Part shown: positions 33,986-45,286 of the stretch, piece by piece
Numbering within the stretch: the stretch's first letter is position 1
Layout: each line of letters opens with the position of its first letter
From: Carposina sasakii
Taxonomy: Eukaryota; Arthropoda; Insecta; Lepidoptera; Carposinidae
Assembly (NCBI GenBank): GCA_014607495.2
Contig: CP053171.1
Location: 1,240,001 to 1,304,000 of the forward strand
Direction: 5' to 3'
DNA length: 64,000 nt
Made by a program: the position numbers and the translations under genes
Notes under the pieces: generated by a model
Databases searched by the model: none
Seen by the model: only the letters and a program-made list of their open reading frames with translations
What the model was told of the DNA's origin: nothing

Positions 33986-34088
33986 TTTCCTTTATACAAT
34001 ATGCACACTCACTATAAAATTATTGTTAATCGTTCACTTTTTGTTATTTCCTGTTTAAACTCAAAAACACAAACTAAAAGCTTGCTAC

Positions 34089-34099
34089 CGACTGCGCCA
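34089..34099 (-). other. Primer-binding site complementary to tRNA-Ser 3' end
   Basis: On the minus strand the bases right after the LTR are TGGCGCAGTCG. TGG is the complement of the CCA tail, and GCAGTCG is the 5' acceptor-strand sequence common in insect tRNA-Ser. Zero spacing from the LTR supports both calls. Confidence 0.75.
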
Positions 34100-34250
34100 T
34101 GTAAAGTTATGTATGGGAGAACGTATTGAAACGACGAGTGCTGAGCTAAGACTGGTTTATTCATTCTACCTTCCAGTAATATTAATAATTAATAAGTACT
34201 ATAGAATAACCCACAGCCTATAGCGTCTATTATACCAGCTGCATATTACA
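34100..34250 (-). repeat. 5' LTR of the Mag/Gypsy element (151 bp)
   Basis: Bounded by TGTAA...TTACA on either strand, the usual TG...CA ends with a 5-bp terminal inverted repeat. On the minus strand it contains GAATGAATAAACC, so AATAAA as a poly(A) signal, with TA-rich sequence upstream. It directly abuts the primer-binding site. Short LTRs are typical of Mag elements. No partner LTR was found within the window. Confidence 0.75.
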
Positions 34251-35158
34251 TCTGTACGGAAAGCATGAACCATTTTACGCAGCGTAACGCTATTAACTCG
34301 CAAGCAAAAATATATGAGATTTGACAGTTTGACTTTAGCGTAACGGACTATCAAGAGGTTCATGCTTGTCCCACTGAGCTCATTTTATTCGTATTTATAT
34401 TGTGTGTATGCATAAAACCTGTCGCTACTATAGGTAGAACGACTTTAATTTTACTGTAAAATTTCATTGAAATCTGTTGTAAAAACTCTTTCATGCACGA
34501 ATGTTTCCAGAAATTTTCACTAGAAAGAAAAAAATCTAAATTTCACCGAAGCAAAACGAGGGCAAGCCGTAATCTATAAAGTTCAAAAAGTTAAAAATCA
34601 ATGTTTTGATAAAACTCTATAATAAGCGGGTCTCCACAGAGCTATCAGCTTCGCTCTCCGTAGATCCGCTTATGGATAAGCTTAAGTAACATCGTCAGAA
34701 GTAATTCAGTAAAACATATGACATTAACATACAGACGACATTTATTTCAATATAAAAATACGCAGCGAAATAAAGGTGAAAAACTTGGTGATTTTCTCGC
34801 ACAAGTCAACTTTGTATTCCAACTCATAATAGCGCAAAAAGCAAACGAATTTAGGTCGTATTCTCATCGCATAAGCTTTACGCAATGTGTTTTTAAAGGA
34901 TATGTTCTGAGACGCATTTTTATCATAATATTCATATTTCTTGTGACGTTATTACATATGTTGAGGACCTACCATGAAGCTGGATACAAAAAGGAGCCTG
35001 CCTTGTACTAAGCTGTCTATTTATTTATTATTAAGATGTAGTACAGTTCTTATAGCTAATGCCCTGCAAAAATGTTTTAACAGTTTGACTGCTATATTGC
35101 TAAGATTTCTACCAATTATATTCATTAAACTATGATGTCAATGAACTTGATTGGTATG
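34251..35158. other. No gene recognized
   Basis: Right flank of the LTR. Contains an imperfect hairpin around GCGGGTCTCCACAGAGC (34627). No convincing ORF. Confidence 0.45.
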
Positions 35159-35379
35159 AAGGCTCGAGCAGACCGGATGCGTGTGCGTGTACGTAAGCGT
35201 AGACGTATACGTACCTCTGAGTTGTAATGTATGGAACTTTATAGGCACGAGCAGACCGGATGCGTATGCGTAGACGTAAGCATAGACGTCAAGCGGTGAC
35301 AGTTCTATACATTAAATTCAGAGGTACGTGTACGTCTACGCTTACGTGCACGCATACGCATCCGGTGTGCTCGAGCCTT
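35159..35379. mobile_element. CpG/ACGT-rich palindromic MITE (family H, copy 1)
   Basis: Ends GGCTCGAGCAGACCGGATGC and its inverse. The arms are full of ACGT/CGTA steps (ACGTAAGCGTAGACGTATAC). A third, internal copy of the arm (GACCGGATGCGTATGCG) lies in the middle. Confidence 0.7.
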
Positions 35380-36399
35380 AAATGTATCACACGCAGCCGT
35401 CGCAACTTAACATAGAACATTTCTATTTGAAAAGCAGCCTAAGGTTCACTTGCAGACATAAATTAATCAATAAACCAGACTGCGTAAAAAAGAACCAAAC
35501 TATGTACATAATAGAAAAAAACTTAAAAGTTGTCCGGTGGTCTAGTATAATATTATTATGGAATGAATACTATTGACGAAAATAAAATGTTTTCTAATAA
35601 TGTAATATAACAACTGAACAGCCAGGATCCATTGAGATATTAGCTTGGCTGTCGGATAATGGAACCCGACTGTTCAGTTGCCGTGAAACATAAAAATCGG
35701 CCCAGGCGTTTAGTCTGTATAGTGCTTCATAGGAACATACATATATAGGCTGTTAAAGACATTACCACTCCTTTGCGTCGCGCAGTCGGGTAAAAATAAG
35801 TAATGCGTTAAAAATTTGGACCCAGTATCTCTTTATGATACCTCTCAATAAGCTCAAATGCGATAAACCGTTTAGGCTCTAGAGAAGGGGTGGTTAGAAC
35901 CAAGTCCTACAGTTCAGTGATGACATCCCTTGTGATCTCCAAATTATATACCTACGTCTTGAATGCATTCTTTCAATTCTTCTTGCAAGAGGGGCTATTA
36001 TCTAGTAATTTTATTATTTTTGATTAATTTCAATCAAGAAGAAATTCATTCAAATAAACGCTTGACTTAAGATGAAATAAAATTGTTATATTGTTTCTAA
36101 TTTATATAAATTTGTTTCTTAAATTACTAATTCAATCGCTTGTTTCTTTAATCTATTTATTTGTAAATTCTAAAGTTAAGAGGTTTCAAAGGTTTTCCAA
36201 TCAAATGGAACTTTGACAAGAGTTTTAATAAAATCACTCGAGTAAACCAAATTAGCGTTGATAAGATTTTCAAGTTTGTGTTTAAAGTAAGAATTTAAAC
36301 AATTAAGTAGTAATTAAGTTGATGTTTTAAAACCAAAAGAAAGTCACCTTTCGAAGATAATATAATATATACATACATACATAATAATTAAGCCTCTTT

Positions 36400-36535
36400 C
36401 CCGGAGGGGTAGGCAGAGATCACGGATCTCCATTTGCTACGATCCTGACACACCTCTTTCGCTTCATCTACTTTCATGATATTCTTAATGCACGCTCGTC
36501 GGTTTAGGGTACTCTTGACCTGACCTTTCTTTAAA
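36400..36535 (-). pseudogene. LINE RT C-terminal fragment
   Basis: The minus strand reads GQVKSTLNRRACIKNIMK, VDEAKEVCQDRSKWRSVIS then a proline-ending stop region. Matches the better conserved end of the 4.8 kb fragment. Confidence 0.6.
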
Positions 36536-36731
36536 CACACACACAGATACACAGTTACAAATAACTACACTATACATCAACTTAGTCCTACTTAAAGGTC
36601 GTCTTGGATACTCACTTATATGGACTAAGCAAAGGATGATCAGTGCCTTACGATACGAGTATAAGTACACGGAAGAAGATGTATTCTAGTGAGGCCCCAC
36701 ATCAGCTTATACAATAAAATTCATTATGAAA

Positions 36732-36920
36732 TTATTAATAAAAAACGGAAAAAAATCTTCACCCGAGTGGGAATCGAACCCACGACCACTGCAAACCGTG
36801 CCAGCCGCTATAACCACTAAGCCACCGGGTCAATTACTCGGATGACGAATTTCACCATCTCTTTTCTAAATTACATATTGGCAACGTTATTCTTCATCCC
36901 GATAGCTATACACTAGCCAA
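36732..36920 (-). mobile_element. tRNA-like repeat (family G, copy 3)
   Basis: tRNA-like part 36760-36831 on the minus strand, with T arm GTGGGTTCGATTCCCAC and a damaged D arm. The shared flank TCGGGATGAAGAATAACGTT lies beyond. Confidence 0.65.
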
Positions 36921-38403
36921 ATTCATATTAGAATGAACCCTTTGAATAGAAATTGATAGATTGAATTCATTAGCTTAAGTCCTAACAAAATAAATGAAGC
37001 GTTTACACTATCAGTTGACCAGAAATCAGAAATAGAAACACAGAAAATTTTATGAATTTCTGTCGAGTTGCCGAGTTCTAGCGTGACGAACGACAATAGT
37101 ATCTAATCTACTTTTATTTATATAACTATAGATAAAAAAAAACAAACAGGATCCTAGTTGGCATCTAAATCTCGTACGGTTCAATTAAATTGAGTTATTT
37201 CGTAGACAACTTGTTCCCTTTCGAGACGCCGGAAAATATTGTTGGTCCCCGGTTTTTATGCGTACCTACACTTAGAACACGATAAGGGAACAACGCTGTA
37301 CCAATTTTTGGATATGGTATCTTTATTTTTACTAGTTTTACTTGTTACGGGAATTTATGTACAATTTGCTGAGGGAATGGTACATTTAATATTGTGTGCC
37401 TTGTTTAAAAAAAAACTACACATACTGATGTGTCACGATGAAAATTCTGCAGTTACGTTTAGCATAGCAGGGTTGGATTTAAAATATATGTGACAATTTC
37501 CTTAGTCGACTATCATGACATACACCGAAGTATATGCAGCTGATATATTCTCGTAAAGACTCCCATTGTCGCAAGCTTAAAACATATTTATACATCGGGT
37601 CATCCTAATATCCATATCTTGTTGATCGTAAATACCCAAAATAAAATAACATATTGAGTGATATTGCTAAATTGCCGGAAAAGAACTAATTTAAATACTT
37701 AGAAATCCTACATCCAATAAATTAATTATTCAATTATTCTAGAAACTGATTTATTTCATCAACACCCCATCCGTATATTCGCACATCAATGCCCCTTCCA
37801 TTTTTTATCCCACGCCCATGGGAGCCCGAATTTTCACTTATACAACCTCGGCCTTCGACAACACTACGCCACTGATAAAACTACACCACGTTTCATTTAT
37901 CAAGTCCCCTTACATAAGCGGTAGTGCTTTTGTAACTCGAACACTGTTATACATATTTTTATTTACTTCCAGCTAAATCCATGAGACATTGCGATTGGAA
38001 CGGGCATTACTTTATACAACGTGCGATGAATAGAGAAAAAAAGTGTGAAAGACTACTTTGACATATGACTTCTGCGGGCCATTTCTGTGGAGACCCGCCT
38101 ATTGCCGAAATAAAGATACAATAGTACAACAAGCTAGATGCAAGCTGACAAGGGTGGTCTATGTAAGAAAAACATAACAAATGAAACCTATACTCGTATA
38201 AATATTAATACATATAAGTAATGTAATCAAAGACAGAAGAAATTATAATTCTATAATACAAAATCTACTTTCACTATGTCATAGTGAATGTTTGAACTTC
38301 CGAATTGTAACGCCTAATTTTATTTACAAAATCTACTGTTTATACTCTTATGTAAATACACTTGTTTATGTTCAAGATGATCAAATAACAGTTGAGATAT
38401 CTT

Positions 38404-38556
38404 TAAATAAAATCTTCTCGTTGCGACTGTAGTGGCTCGTGTTCGTGACCATAAGTCGGCAGATCCGAGGGTCAGTGGAGGGTGTAGGACCTGGTGGTGG
38501 GCGATCCCTCGATGGATATTTGAACTTTCGAATAGTGACGCTTGATACAGTTAAAT
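38404..38556 (+). repeat. Snap-back repeat family, plus-strand body and tail (copy 4)
   Basis: Subfamily of the 18.2 kb copy (TCTCGTTGCGACTGTAGTGG, then GGCGATCCCTC and its tail). A detached tail fragment of the other subfamily lies just upstream at 38283-38320. Confidence 0.5.
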
Positions 38557-40179
38557 AATTATTACTTTACCATAGAAATGTGCAAAAAACGTTTATATAA
38601 ATCCTATCAAGATTTCCAGAATCTTTAATCATAATGAGTTGTTAATTCTGAGAAATATGTTTGAACAAATAAAGAAAATCAGCTTTCATAAAATCGAGAA
38701 ATCTTTCATAACTAAAACCCCACTTTATTATAATAATCGTATCTAGCTGAGTCATTTATAAATGGGCTTTAACTTATAATAACCAAGATCGTAAAGTTAT
38801 TTTCTAATACGACTTATAAATTAAAATGAATAAAATAATATTTCACCATCCTAGCCAATTATCTCTAAAATAAAAACCCCTGAATTATGTCTAAAACAAA
38901 ATTTATTATTCAGTTAATTTCTCAAAATTATTTTTGTATAAAATAGCGTTAATTTCCAAATTGCCTAAACGAAAGGGACCGTAAAAAAGTTGATCTAAAT
39001 TCTATTTAAAAAAATCTAATTTAAGCACTTATAATGGCCAAAAATCTCGTTCGGGCACTTTCTAAAGTGGAAAGGGTCATTCTAATGACACTGTTAAATT
39101 GATTTTGTCTTTATATGACTTTTATATAAATTAATCTACACCTGTTTTATGTTGTTTAAGAGAGTCTTCATAGAACAGATAAAGCTATAACACGTAAAAT
39201 ACCTATATACCTATATACGTAGGGATAGTAATAGCCTGTTGTCATCTTATCTAAGGTTACAAAATTTTTATTCTTTGTAGTTCACATAATTAGGCATTAA
39301 TAAATATCTTGAAGATTGATAAAGTAACGTGAGACTACTTCTCTCAAACCATTTACCTACTTTTTTTAAGTTGGCAATTGTGCTTGTATTGCTTTCACAA
39401 TAAAATTTTTGTAATGAAGTATGTCGTACGTTTGCCTGAATGTATCCCTTATCAAATAATATATTCATTGAAAATTATGTTATAGTAGAACCTTAAAATT
39501 TTGCTATATTCTATCAAAAAGGAAAAATTTCTTCAGAAATAATAAAACCTGCTTAACAACCTCTTTAAATGATAATTTCAGTGATAACCATGCCCTAGAC
39601 AGATGTAAGATACAATAACCGTTACATCAGCATATTCATAATCCCGCCGAAAAGGTACCTAAATTATGCACGAATAACAAGAAAAATGCGAAGAAAACTT
39701 CAAATAATAAAGAAAGGTTACAAATTATCAATTGTACCTAAAAGTAAGTCGTAAATTCCAACTTAATATCTTAATGATCTCATCGGCGAAAAGTTTCCAC
39801 AATTTTTTATTTCTCTAGCCGCCATTTTAATCTTTTTTCCGATACTTTCAGGGGTGGCTCTCGCTGACAATTTTTGAATATTAAGTCAAAAGTCTTTTAC
39901 AGAAGTTTTCAAACAAAAAAAAACATTCACCTGATTTTTCGTTGAGAGGGATTTTGTGGAATTTCTCGATAATTTAAAGGTTGCTGTTAATTATTTGGAA
40001 TGAAAGTTTTACATTAGCAGTATAAAGTATGTGTAAGCTTCTTTAAACCTAATTGTAACTAAATTGAACTTAAGTTTATGTTAAAATTGGCATAAAATAT
40101 ACTTTGCAGTAAGTTGAGACTTCGGAGTCCTTATTCTAATATGTAGAAGAAATTCTCTAATATCTACAAGAAAACTTAG
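38557..40179. other. AT-rich stretch without repeats or genes
   Basis: One of the longest repeat-poor stretches. ORFs are at most about 66 codons and low in complexity. Confidence 0.5.
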
Positions 40180-40201
40180 TAATAATAATAATAATAATAA
40201 A
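40180..40201. repeat. (AAT)n microsatellite at a repeat end
   Basis: About seven AAT units, followed by AAATTTTATTTGAAATCAAG, which looks like the end of a retroposon extending to about 40.38 kb. Confidence 0.8.
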
Positions 40202-40829
40202 TTTTATTTGAAATCAAGTATTTACAATTCATCCTTATCTAATATTTAACAGAGTAGGTATTTGTAAAAGAAAAACACTTTGCCATAATACAAGGAGAGC
40301 TGAGTTTATAGCGGTCCCCACACTAGGTCAGGCCTGTATCGTGGGGGCCAGAAAAGAATTACAGTGGAGAGTTAAAATGTTAGGTGTACTCTGAGAAGTT
40401 ACCGTTGAACAATAATATATGTAAGTACGTATATATATAGAATTTAACATAAAAAAGTAAAGAAATCAAAGATAGTAGATAAATGTAAATGTATATTTAT
40501 TCTTATGTCAATATATTTAAGTATATACATACACACACTTATATATACTTATATACATACAAACATACATAAACATACATTAGGTAATTATATGTATATA
40601 TATTAGTACTTATAGATAAATAATGGATAATAAGATAATGGTAATCTACGATTGAACTAACAGTAAAAGTATATATAGTGGATTGAAGTTTATGTCAGAG
40701 TGTTATTATAACTTGGAAAACAGTATTAGAATTAACATAATTTATACCGCAGATAAATAGGTAATTACTGTATCCAGAATTAATTATGTAACAATTTTGG
40801 TAAGAGCAGTAAAATTTTCTTTTAAACTT

Positions 40830-41115
40830 TTAGAATAGAATAGAATAGAATTTCTTTATTTGCCATTGTATAGGGTACATTACAGGTGGTGGTTTATATA
40901 AGTACAGAATCTCCTATACAGCCACAAACATACAGCATGCAAGAAAAAGTTATACCTACTTTAAAATAGCTTACATTGGTATATTTACAAAATTAATCAG
41001 ATTCTACTTAAATCATAGTTTAGTTTAAATCACAAATAAATACAAGGCTGGCCTGGAAGGAAGTGTGCAAAATACACACTGACTTTTAACCTGTTAGCCT
41101 ATTAAGTCCAAGTAA
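40830..41115 (-). repeat. Retroposon-like repeat with TAGAA run
   Basis: AGAATAGAATAGAATAGAAT at the left, then TTTCTTTATTTGCCATTGTA. The right end (GTTAGCCTATTAAGTCCAAG, GGGGTGAGCCTACCGCC) is the inverse of parts at 7607-7700 and 59445-59535. Confidence 0.5.
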
Positions 41116-41451
41116 GGGGTGAGCCTACCGCCGCCTGTTAAACCTTAGTTTTAACCTTACATAGTATAACCCTTAGATGGTATAACCAAAGCTATACAAC
41201 ATTACATGATATATCGCGCCCGTTTTTTGCAGTTGAATCCGGCTTCTATCCGAATCTTTTTTTCCTAATCTGTCCGTAGCCTAGCAACATCGTTTCATGC
41301 AGTTTAGATGAAATGACAGTGTCTACACTTAATTTTATCAAGTAGTAAGTTTATGTTAAAGAAGGTTATTTTATTTGAGTATCTGTACCTCGTTTATTAT
41401 TTCGAACTGAGAATAAAACTAACAAAATCCATTTTTTTTAAACAACAGATT

Positions 41452-41657
41452 GACCTAGTCCCACACTAAGATCCCTAAGGTCTTGTGTCGTGGGTACTAA
41501 GCAACGGTATATAAATACATAGATAAGTACATAAACGTCCATGACTCGGAAACAAACATCGATATTCATCACATCAATGTTTGCACCTACCGGGATTCGA
41601 ACCCAGGACCTATGGCGCCGCAGGCAGGGCCACTACCAACTACACCAATCAGCCGTC
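41452..41657 (-). mobile_element. tRNA-derived SINE (family J, copy 1)
   Basis: The minus strand begins with a tRNA-like head (B box inverse ATTCGAACCCAGGAC; TAGTTGGTAGTGGCCCTGCC as A-box region) and ends CCTTAGGGATCTTAGTGTGG. Confidence 0.6.
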
Positions 41658-41693
41658 ATTTTTATTACAAGCTTTTATTGAACTTGCAATGTA

Positions 41694-42625
41694 TGTTTGT
41701 TCGGGTGAAATCTTACAACTCAATTTTAAGGCACTTGCCCTCAACCGACTGGGCTGAAATTTGGTGAGCACGTTCAGTTCGGATGACAATGCATGATTAA
41801 CAGTGTGACGTCATTCTAAATCCAACATGGCGGCATACCCACAATGGCGGACCAATTATTTTTAATGCATTCCTACAATATGGGTATCAAATTAAAGGGC
41901 TAGCTGAGAGTAACTCGAAAAAATGTGACGTCACTCTTAATCCAATATGGCGGACTTCTAAAACTTGAAAATCTATTTTGAAACAGATATTTTTAAGCAA
42001 TTGAGTAGGGTGAAGTCATTAGAAGGGCTCCTCATTGAAGAGCTGGACTGTTCAAAATTAACTGGCAAACGACCTTGCAATAATGATGCGTTGAATGAGA
42101 TGAACAGACTTAGGAACTTACCAGGTGAAAACTAAAAAGTATAAAATAAAATTTAGGTAAAAAAACCTTTTTAAAAACAAGCTTTTATTTAAATGCGCTA
42201 AAAAGAAAAAATAAACTTTTACACTAAAACTTTTACTGTTAATTTATAACGTCATTTCAAATTTAACACATTTGACACAATTTATATGTTATAAAAGCTT
42301 GTCGCGACATTTAAGTACTCGTATTTACTTTCTTAGTTTTAAATTTTTAATAAGTCAAGGTGAGGCCGTGCCGAGGACTGAGTGGCATGATGACATGATG
42401 TCGTGAACATACCACCTCGGGGCACCGGGACGAACCCTGTTGTATATTACTCTCTTACTCTTCTACACGAAGCTCTGGAAGGGTCGACGGATATTTCTTC
42501 GATATGCGTGGGAACAATATGGGAAAATCTGAAACATCAACACAAAGATGCTGCCTAATAAACATTTAAAAGTAAGAACGTAAATGCGAGTACTTAAATG
42601 TCGCGACAAGCTTTTATATAATATA
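41694..42625 (+). repeat. 0.9 kb diverged repeat (family L, copy 2)
   Basis: Same order of blocks as the 2.3 kb copy. Its last third (42290-42618) is bounded by 51-bp inverted repeats that copy 1 does not show. Confidence 0.6.
42290..42618. mobile_element. Segment with 51-bp terminal inverted repeats
   Basis: 42290-42340 and 42568-42618 are inverse copies with three mismatches; 33 bases around GCTTGTCGCGACATTTAAG are perfect. The interior is family L sequence, so the inverted repeats may be an alternative end of that family. Confidence 0.55.
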
Positions 42626-43084
42626 CATACATAATAACAGACGGTTTTCAAGATTGTTCTATTGCGTGCGCGACGGCGGTTGGATGGCAACAGACAGCCC
42701 GTTGTATGAAATCGAGCTATAGGTGGCGCTGTCGTGGCCCGCAGATGTACCAACCCAATGGCACGAGTTGATCGAAATTCAGTTCGTCGTGAACCCAGTA
42801 AAAGAATTTAAAACTACACGGAACGTATATTTCCAGATTGTGTTACCTTATTCCAAATTAAAATTAATCTCTGTTCCGGTACGGAATACAGATTTTACTT
42901 ACATGTGAATGCGATATGGATATAACATAATATTTTCAAGCTCTCGTTGTAGTTATAGCACCGCTATATATCAGTCTGTCAATCAGCCTCCGGATTGTCA
43001 GCTGAATGCCGCCAAATTGAATCCAGTAAAATTGCGCTACCTCACAAATCCTCTGCTCTGTGGAATTCTAACGAAACATAAATA

Positions 43085-43270
43085 CATATACACACAGCTG
43101 TGTTACGAAAAAAAGCAAGACCGTGAAGGAGTTCCTAAAACCACGTTTAGCATAGCAGGGGCAGATGTGAATGATCACTGATAAATCATATGCTTGATAA
43201 ACTCCTCAGTGTCTTAGTTCAGTAATGGTCGACCCATTATGAAATGTCCGAAAGGAGATGCAGCTGGGGG
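43085..43270 (+). repeat. Family I repeat
   Basis: CACACAGCTGTGTTACG-like start, GTTTAGCATAGCAGGGGCAG middle, GAAAGGAGATGCAGCTGG end. Confidence 0.5.
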
Positions 43271-43274
43271 ACAA

Positions 43275-43495
43275 TTCTTGAAATTTTTTGAACCGAAACG
43301 CAACTATAGGTACTAACGAACCATTAACGAAACGCGGTGCGAAGCTTGAGTAATAAGGAATATTTTAGTACGCACCGGTCGCGAGTATGACAGAATAAAA
43401 ATAAATATCTGTCTCGTGCTGAATTGTGTCTAATTACGTCACCATAAAGTTAAACATAAAGTCCAATTCGAGACTTTTTGAGAATTGGTCCCCTG
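43275..43495 (-). repeat. Family Q repeat, uninterrupted
   Basis: Inverse of the two halves at 25.2-25.8 kb with no insertion between them. Confidence 0.5.
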
Positions 43496-43796
43496 ATTCT
43501 ACTGAAATCCTGCATTAGCCAGCGCAGAATTAGATAGATAAACTATTTTTATAGACGAAGAAATAAATTTAGTACGGGTACAATTTTTTTCACACGTTGC
43601 AAATACTCTATATTAAAAAATGTGACTAATTTAATAAAAAAGGGGTTTGAATTATGTATAGGTAGTTTCATTCAGCAAGAAATTTTTAACGCAGTTTTTC
43701 TGGAATATTATGTTTTTCTTTCAAAGTAAAACGGGTCGCATGAACTCGTTACGTTATTAAACATAAGCGTAGAATATTTTACAGTATAATAATTAT

Positions 43797-44095
43797 TAAA
43801 TACTAGTGGACGCCCGCGTCTCCGTCCGCGTGGACTACAGAAAAAAAATATATCGAAATTATCCGGGATAAAAACATTTTCCCAGTATAAAAAGTAGCCT
43901 ATATGTTAAGTGGGACCTGTCACAATATATTCCTGAAAACTGCATCAAAATCGGTTTAGCCGTTTCTGAGATTAGCGTGCACAAACGCACAGACAAACAG
44001 ACAAACCGACAAACAGAAAAAAATCCAAAAATCATAGTTTTGGGTACTATTGCGTTGATAAAGGTCACCCATAATATTTTTTCTTATATATCTTC
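43797..44095 (+). repeat. Family E repeat
   Basis: ACTAGTGGACGCCCGCGTCT start, TCGGTTTAGCCGTTTCTGAG, a run of CAGACAAACCGACAAAC units, and a TTATATATCTTCCATGT end. Probably a LINE or SINE 3' part; class not certain. Confidence 0.6.
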
Positions 44096-44300
44096 CATGT
44101 TCTACCAGCCGTTGCCCGTGACTTCATCAGGATTACAGAAGGAAACTGAATGTCACAATATGTTCAAGCTTAAAGTTTTTACCAGCTCTATTTAAATATC
44201 ATGTCTCTATTATGTGATACTCGTATCGGTGGGTGTATAACTTGTGCACTGCTGCCCAACCTCTTTGGGAAAAATGGGCGTTTATGAATAGAACATATAA

Positions 44301-44716
44301 AGAAATTAGTAAATTAGTAAACCATTAATTATTATGAACCTCTAAAACCCAACACATTACTTACAATAATTAAATAAATAAATAAATTGTAAGTAACGTG
44401 TTGGGTTTTAGAGGTTCATAATAATTAGTGGTTTACTAATTTACTAATTTCTATAATCCTGAGGATGCCACGGTTGTTGGCGAAACATATGTAGATTATT
44501 TATCTAGTTTTTGATTTCGGAATAGTGCAATGTATTGTCTTGCATGCTAGGTGCTCGGGTCTGGTTTCTCGTGGCGATTGTAGTTAGTGCAAGTGCCTGT
44601 TTTCGCAGTTATGAGTTATCAGATCCGAGGGTCAGTGGAGGGTGTAGGGCCAGCTGGTGGGCGCACCCATAGTGAATGTTTGAACTTCCGAATTGTAACG
44701 CCTAATACAATTTAAT
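44301..44716 (+). repeat. Snap-back repeat, Penelope-like candidate, with hammerhead-like core (copy 5)
   Basis: Two 67-bp arms (44301-44367 and 44386-44452) are inverted copies with two mismatches and an 18-base loop. A hammerhead-like fold (44453-44499) follows immediately. Then comes the family body with GGTCTGGTTTCTCGTGGCGA and the conserved tail AACTTCCGAATTGTAACGCC. Inverted partial copies joined to a full copy, plus a ribozyme, are known traits of Penelope-like elements. No RT ORF is present, so this would be non-autonomous. Confidence 0.55.
44453..44499 (+). ncRNA. Hammerhead-ribozyme-like fold, minimal type I
   Basis: Stem I: ATAATC (44453-44458) pairs perfectly with GATTAT (44494-44499). 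The core CTGAGGA (44459-44465) fits CUGANGA. Stem II: GCCA/TGGC with a 7-base loop. Then GAA (44482-44484), and a tiny stem III AC/GT closed by ATAT. The cleavage triplet is GTA, with scission predicted after A44493. One deviation: an extra T (44466) sits between the core and stem II. The two-base-pair stem III matches the short helix III of Penelope-element ribozymes. Confidence 0.55.
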
Positions 44717-44930
44717 TTAGAAATATGGCATAAAACATGAAAGAAGAGATGCATATTAAGAGAAATAACACTTGTTTGTTTGCAGTGAAAAAGTTATTTT
44801 CCACGAACTCGCAATAATAATAAGCTAGACAAATAATCTTGAAAATCTTAACTGCACAGAATAATAATGTGTTTGAGTAGCTGGGTTTTGTTTGCGTCAA
44901 GTTTATTTCAACATTGACATAAATGGAATT

Positions 44931-45286
44931 GCCGCGTGGTGCCGGCAGAGTAGAATGCGTACCGCCCCATGTCTGCCAGTGGGTATGGTACGAGGCGATT
45001 AAGGTTTTTCGGGAGGTGGGCAGCAGCGCCTCCCGTGTTGACAACATTGTCCAGAATATAAACTGCGGCCACCTCCACCCAGGGCACGCCACAAGGCTAC
45101 TGCCATGGGGGTATTTGCCCATAGTCACCACGCTGGGCAGGCGGGTTGGTGACCGCAGTTTGTATTTTGGACTATGTTGTTAACACGGGAGGCGCTGCTG
45201 CCCGCCTCCCGGAAGCCCTTAATTGCCTCGTACGATACCCATGGGCAGACATGGGGTGGTACGAATTCTACTCTGCCGGCAACACG
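44931..45286. mobile_element. Head-to-head inverted family B SINE pair
   Basis: 44931-45074 is a plus-strand 5' part. At about 45075 the sequence turns into a minus-strand copy running to 45286. Neither half has its (GAT)n tail, so this is one inverted unit rather than two adjacent insertions. Confidence 0.65.

Larger units (their letters stand above)
31692..34250 (-). mobile_element. Truncated Mag-type Ty3/Gypsy LTR retrotransposon
   Basis: Read on the minus strand: 151-bp 5' LTR (34250-34100), primer-binding site, gag start at 33985, zinc knuckles, aspartic protease, reverse transcriptase. It then stops just after RT in an A run. RNase H, integrase and the 3' LTR are absent. The short LTR, a primer site matching tRNA-Ser, two zinc knuckles and one gag-pol frame fit the Mag lineage, first known from silkworm. 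The copy is dead: gag carries a frameshift near 33790 and the 3' half is missing. The left limit is the T run at 31711-31724 (+ strand). Confidence 0.85.

Noticed and set aside
37239..37493. 84-codon ORF with a hydrophobic segment (possible membrane peptide)
   Set aside because: Its end (GTTTAGCATAGCAGGG) is a family I repeat, and no start context or family similarity supports a gene.
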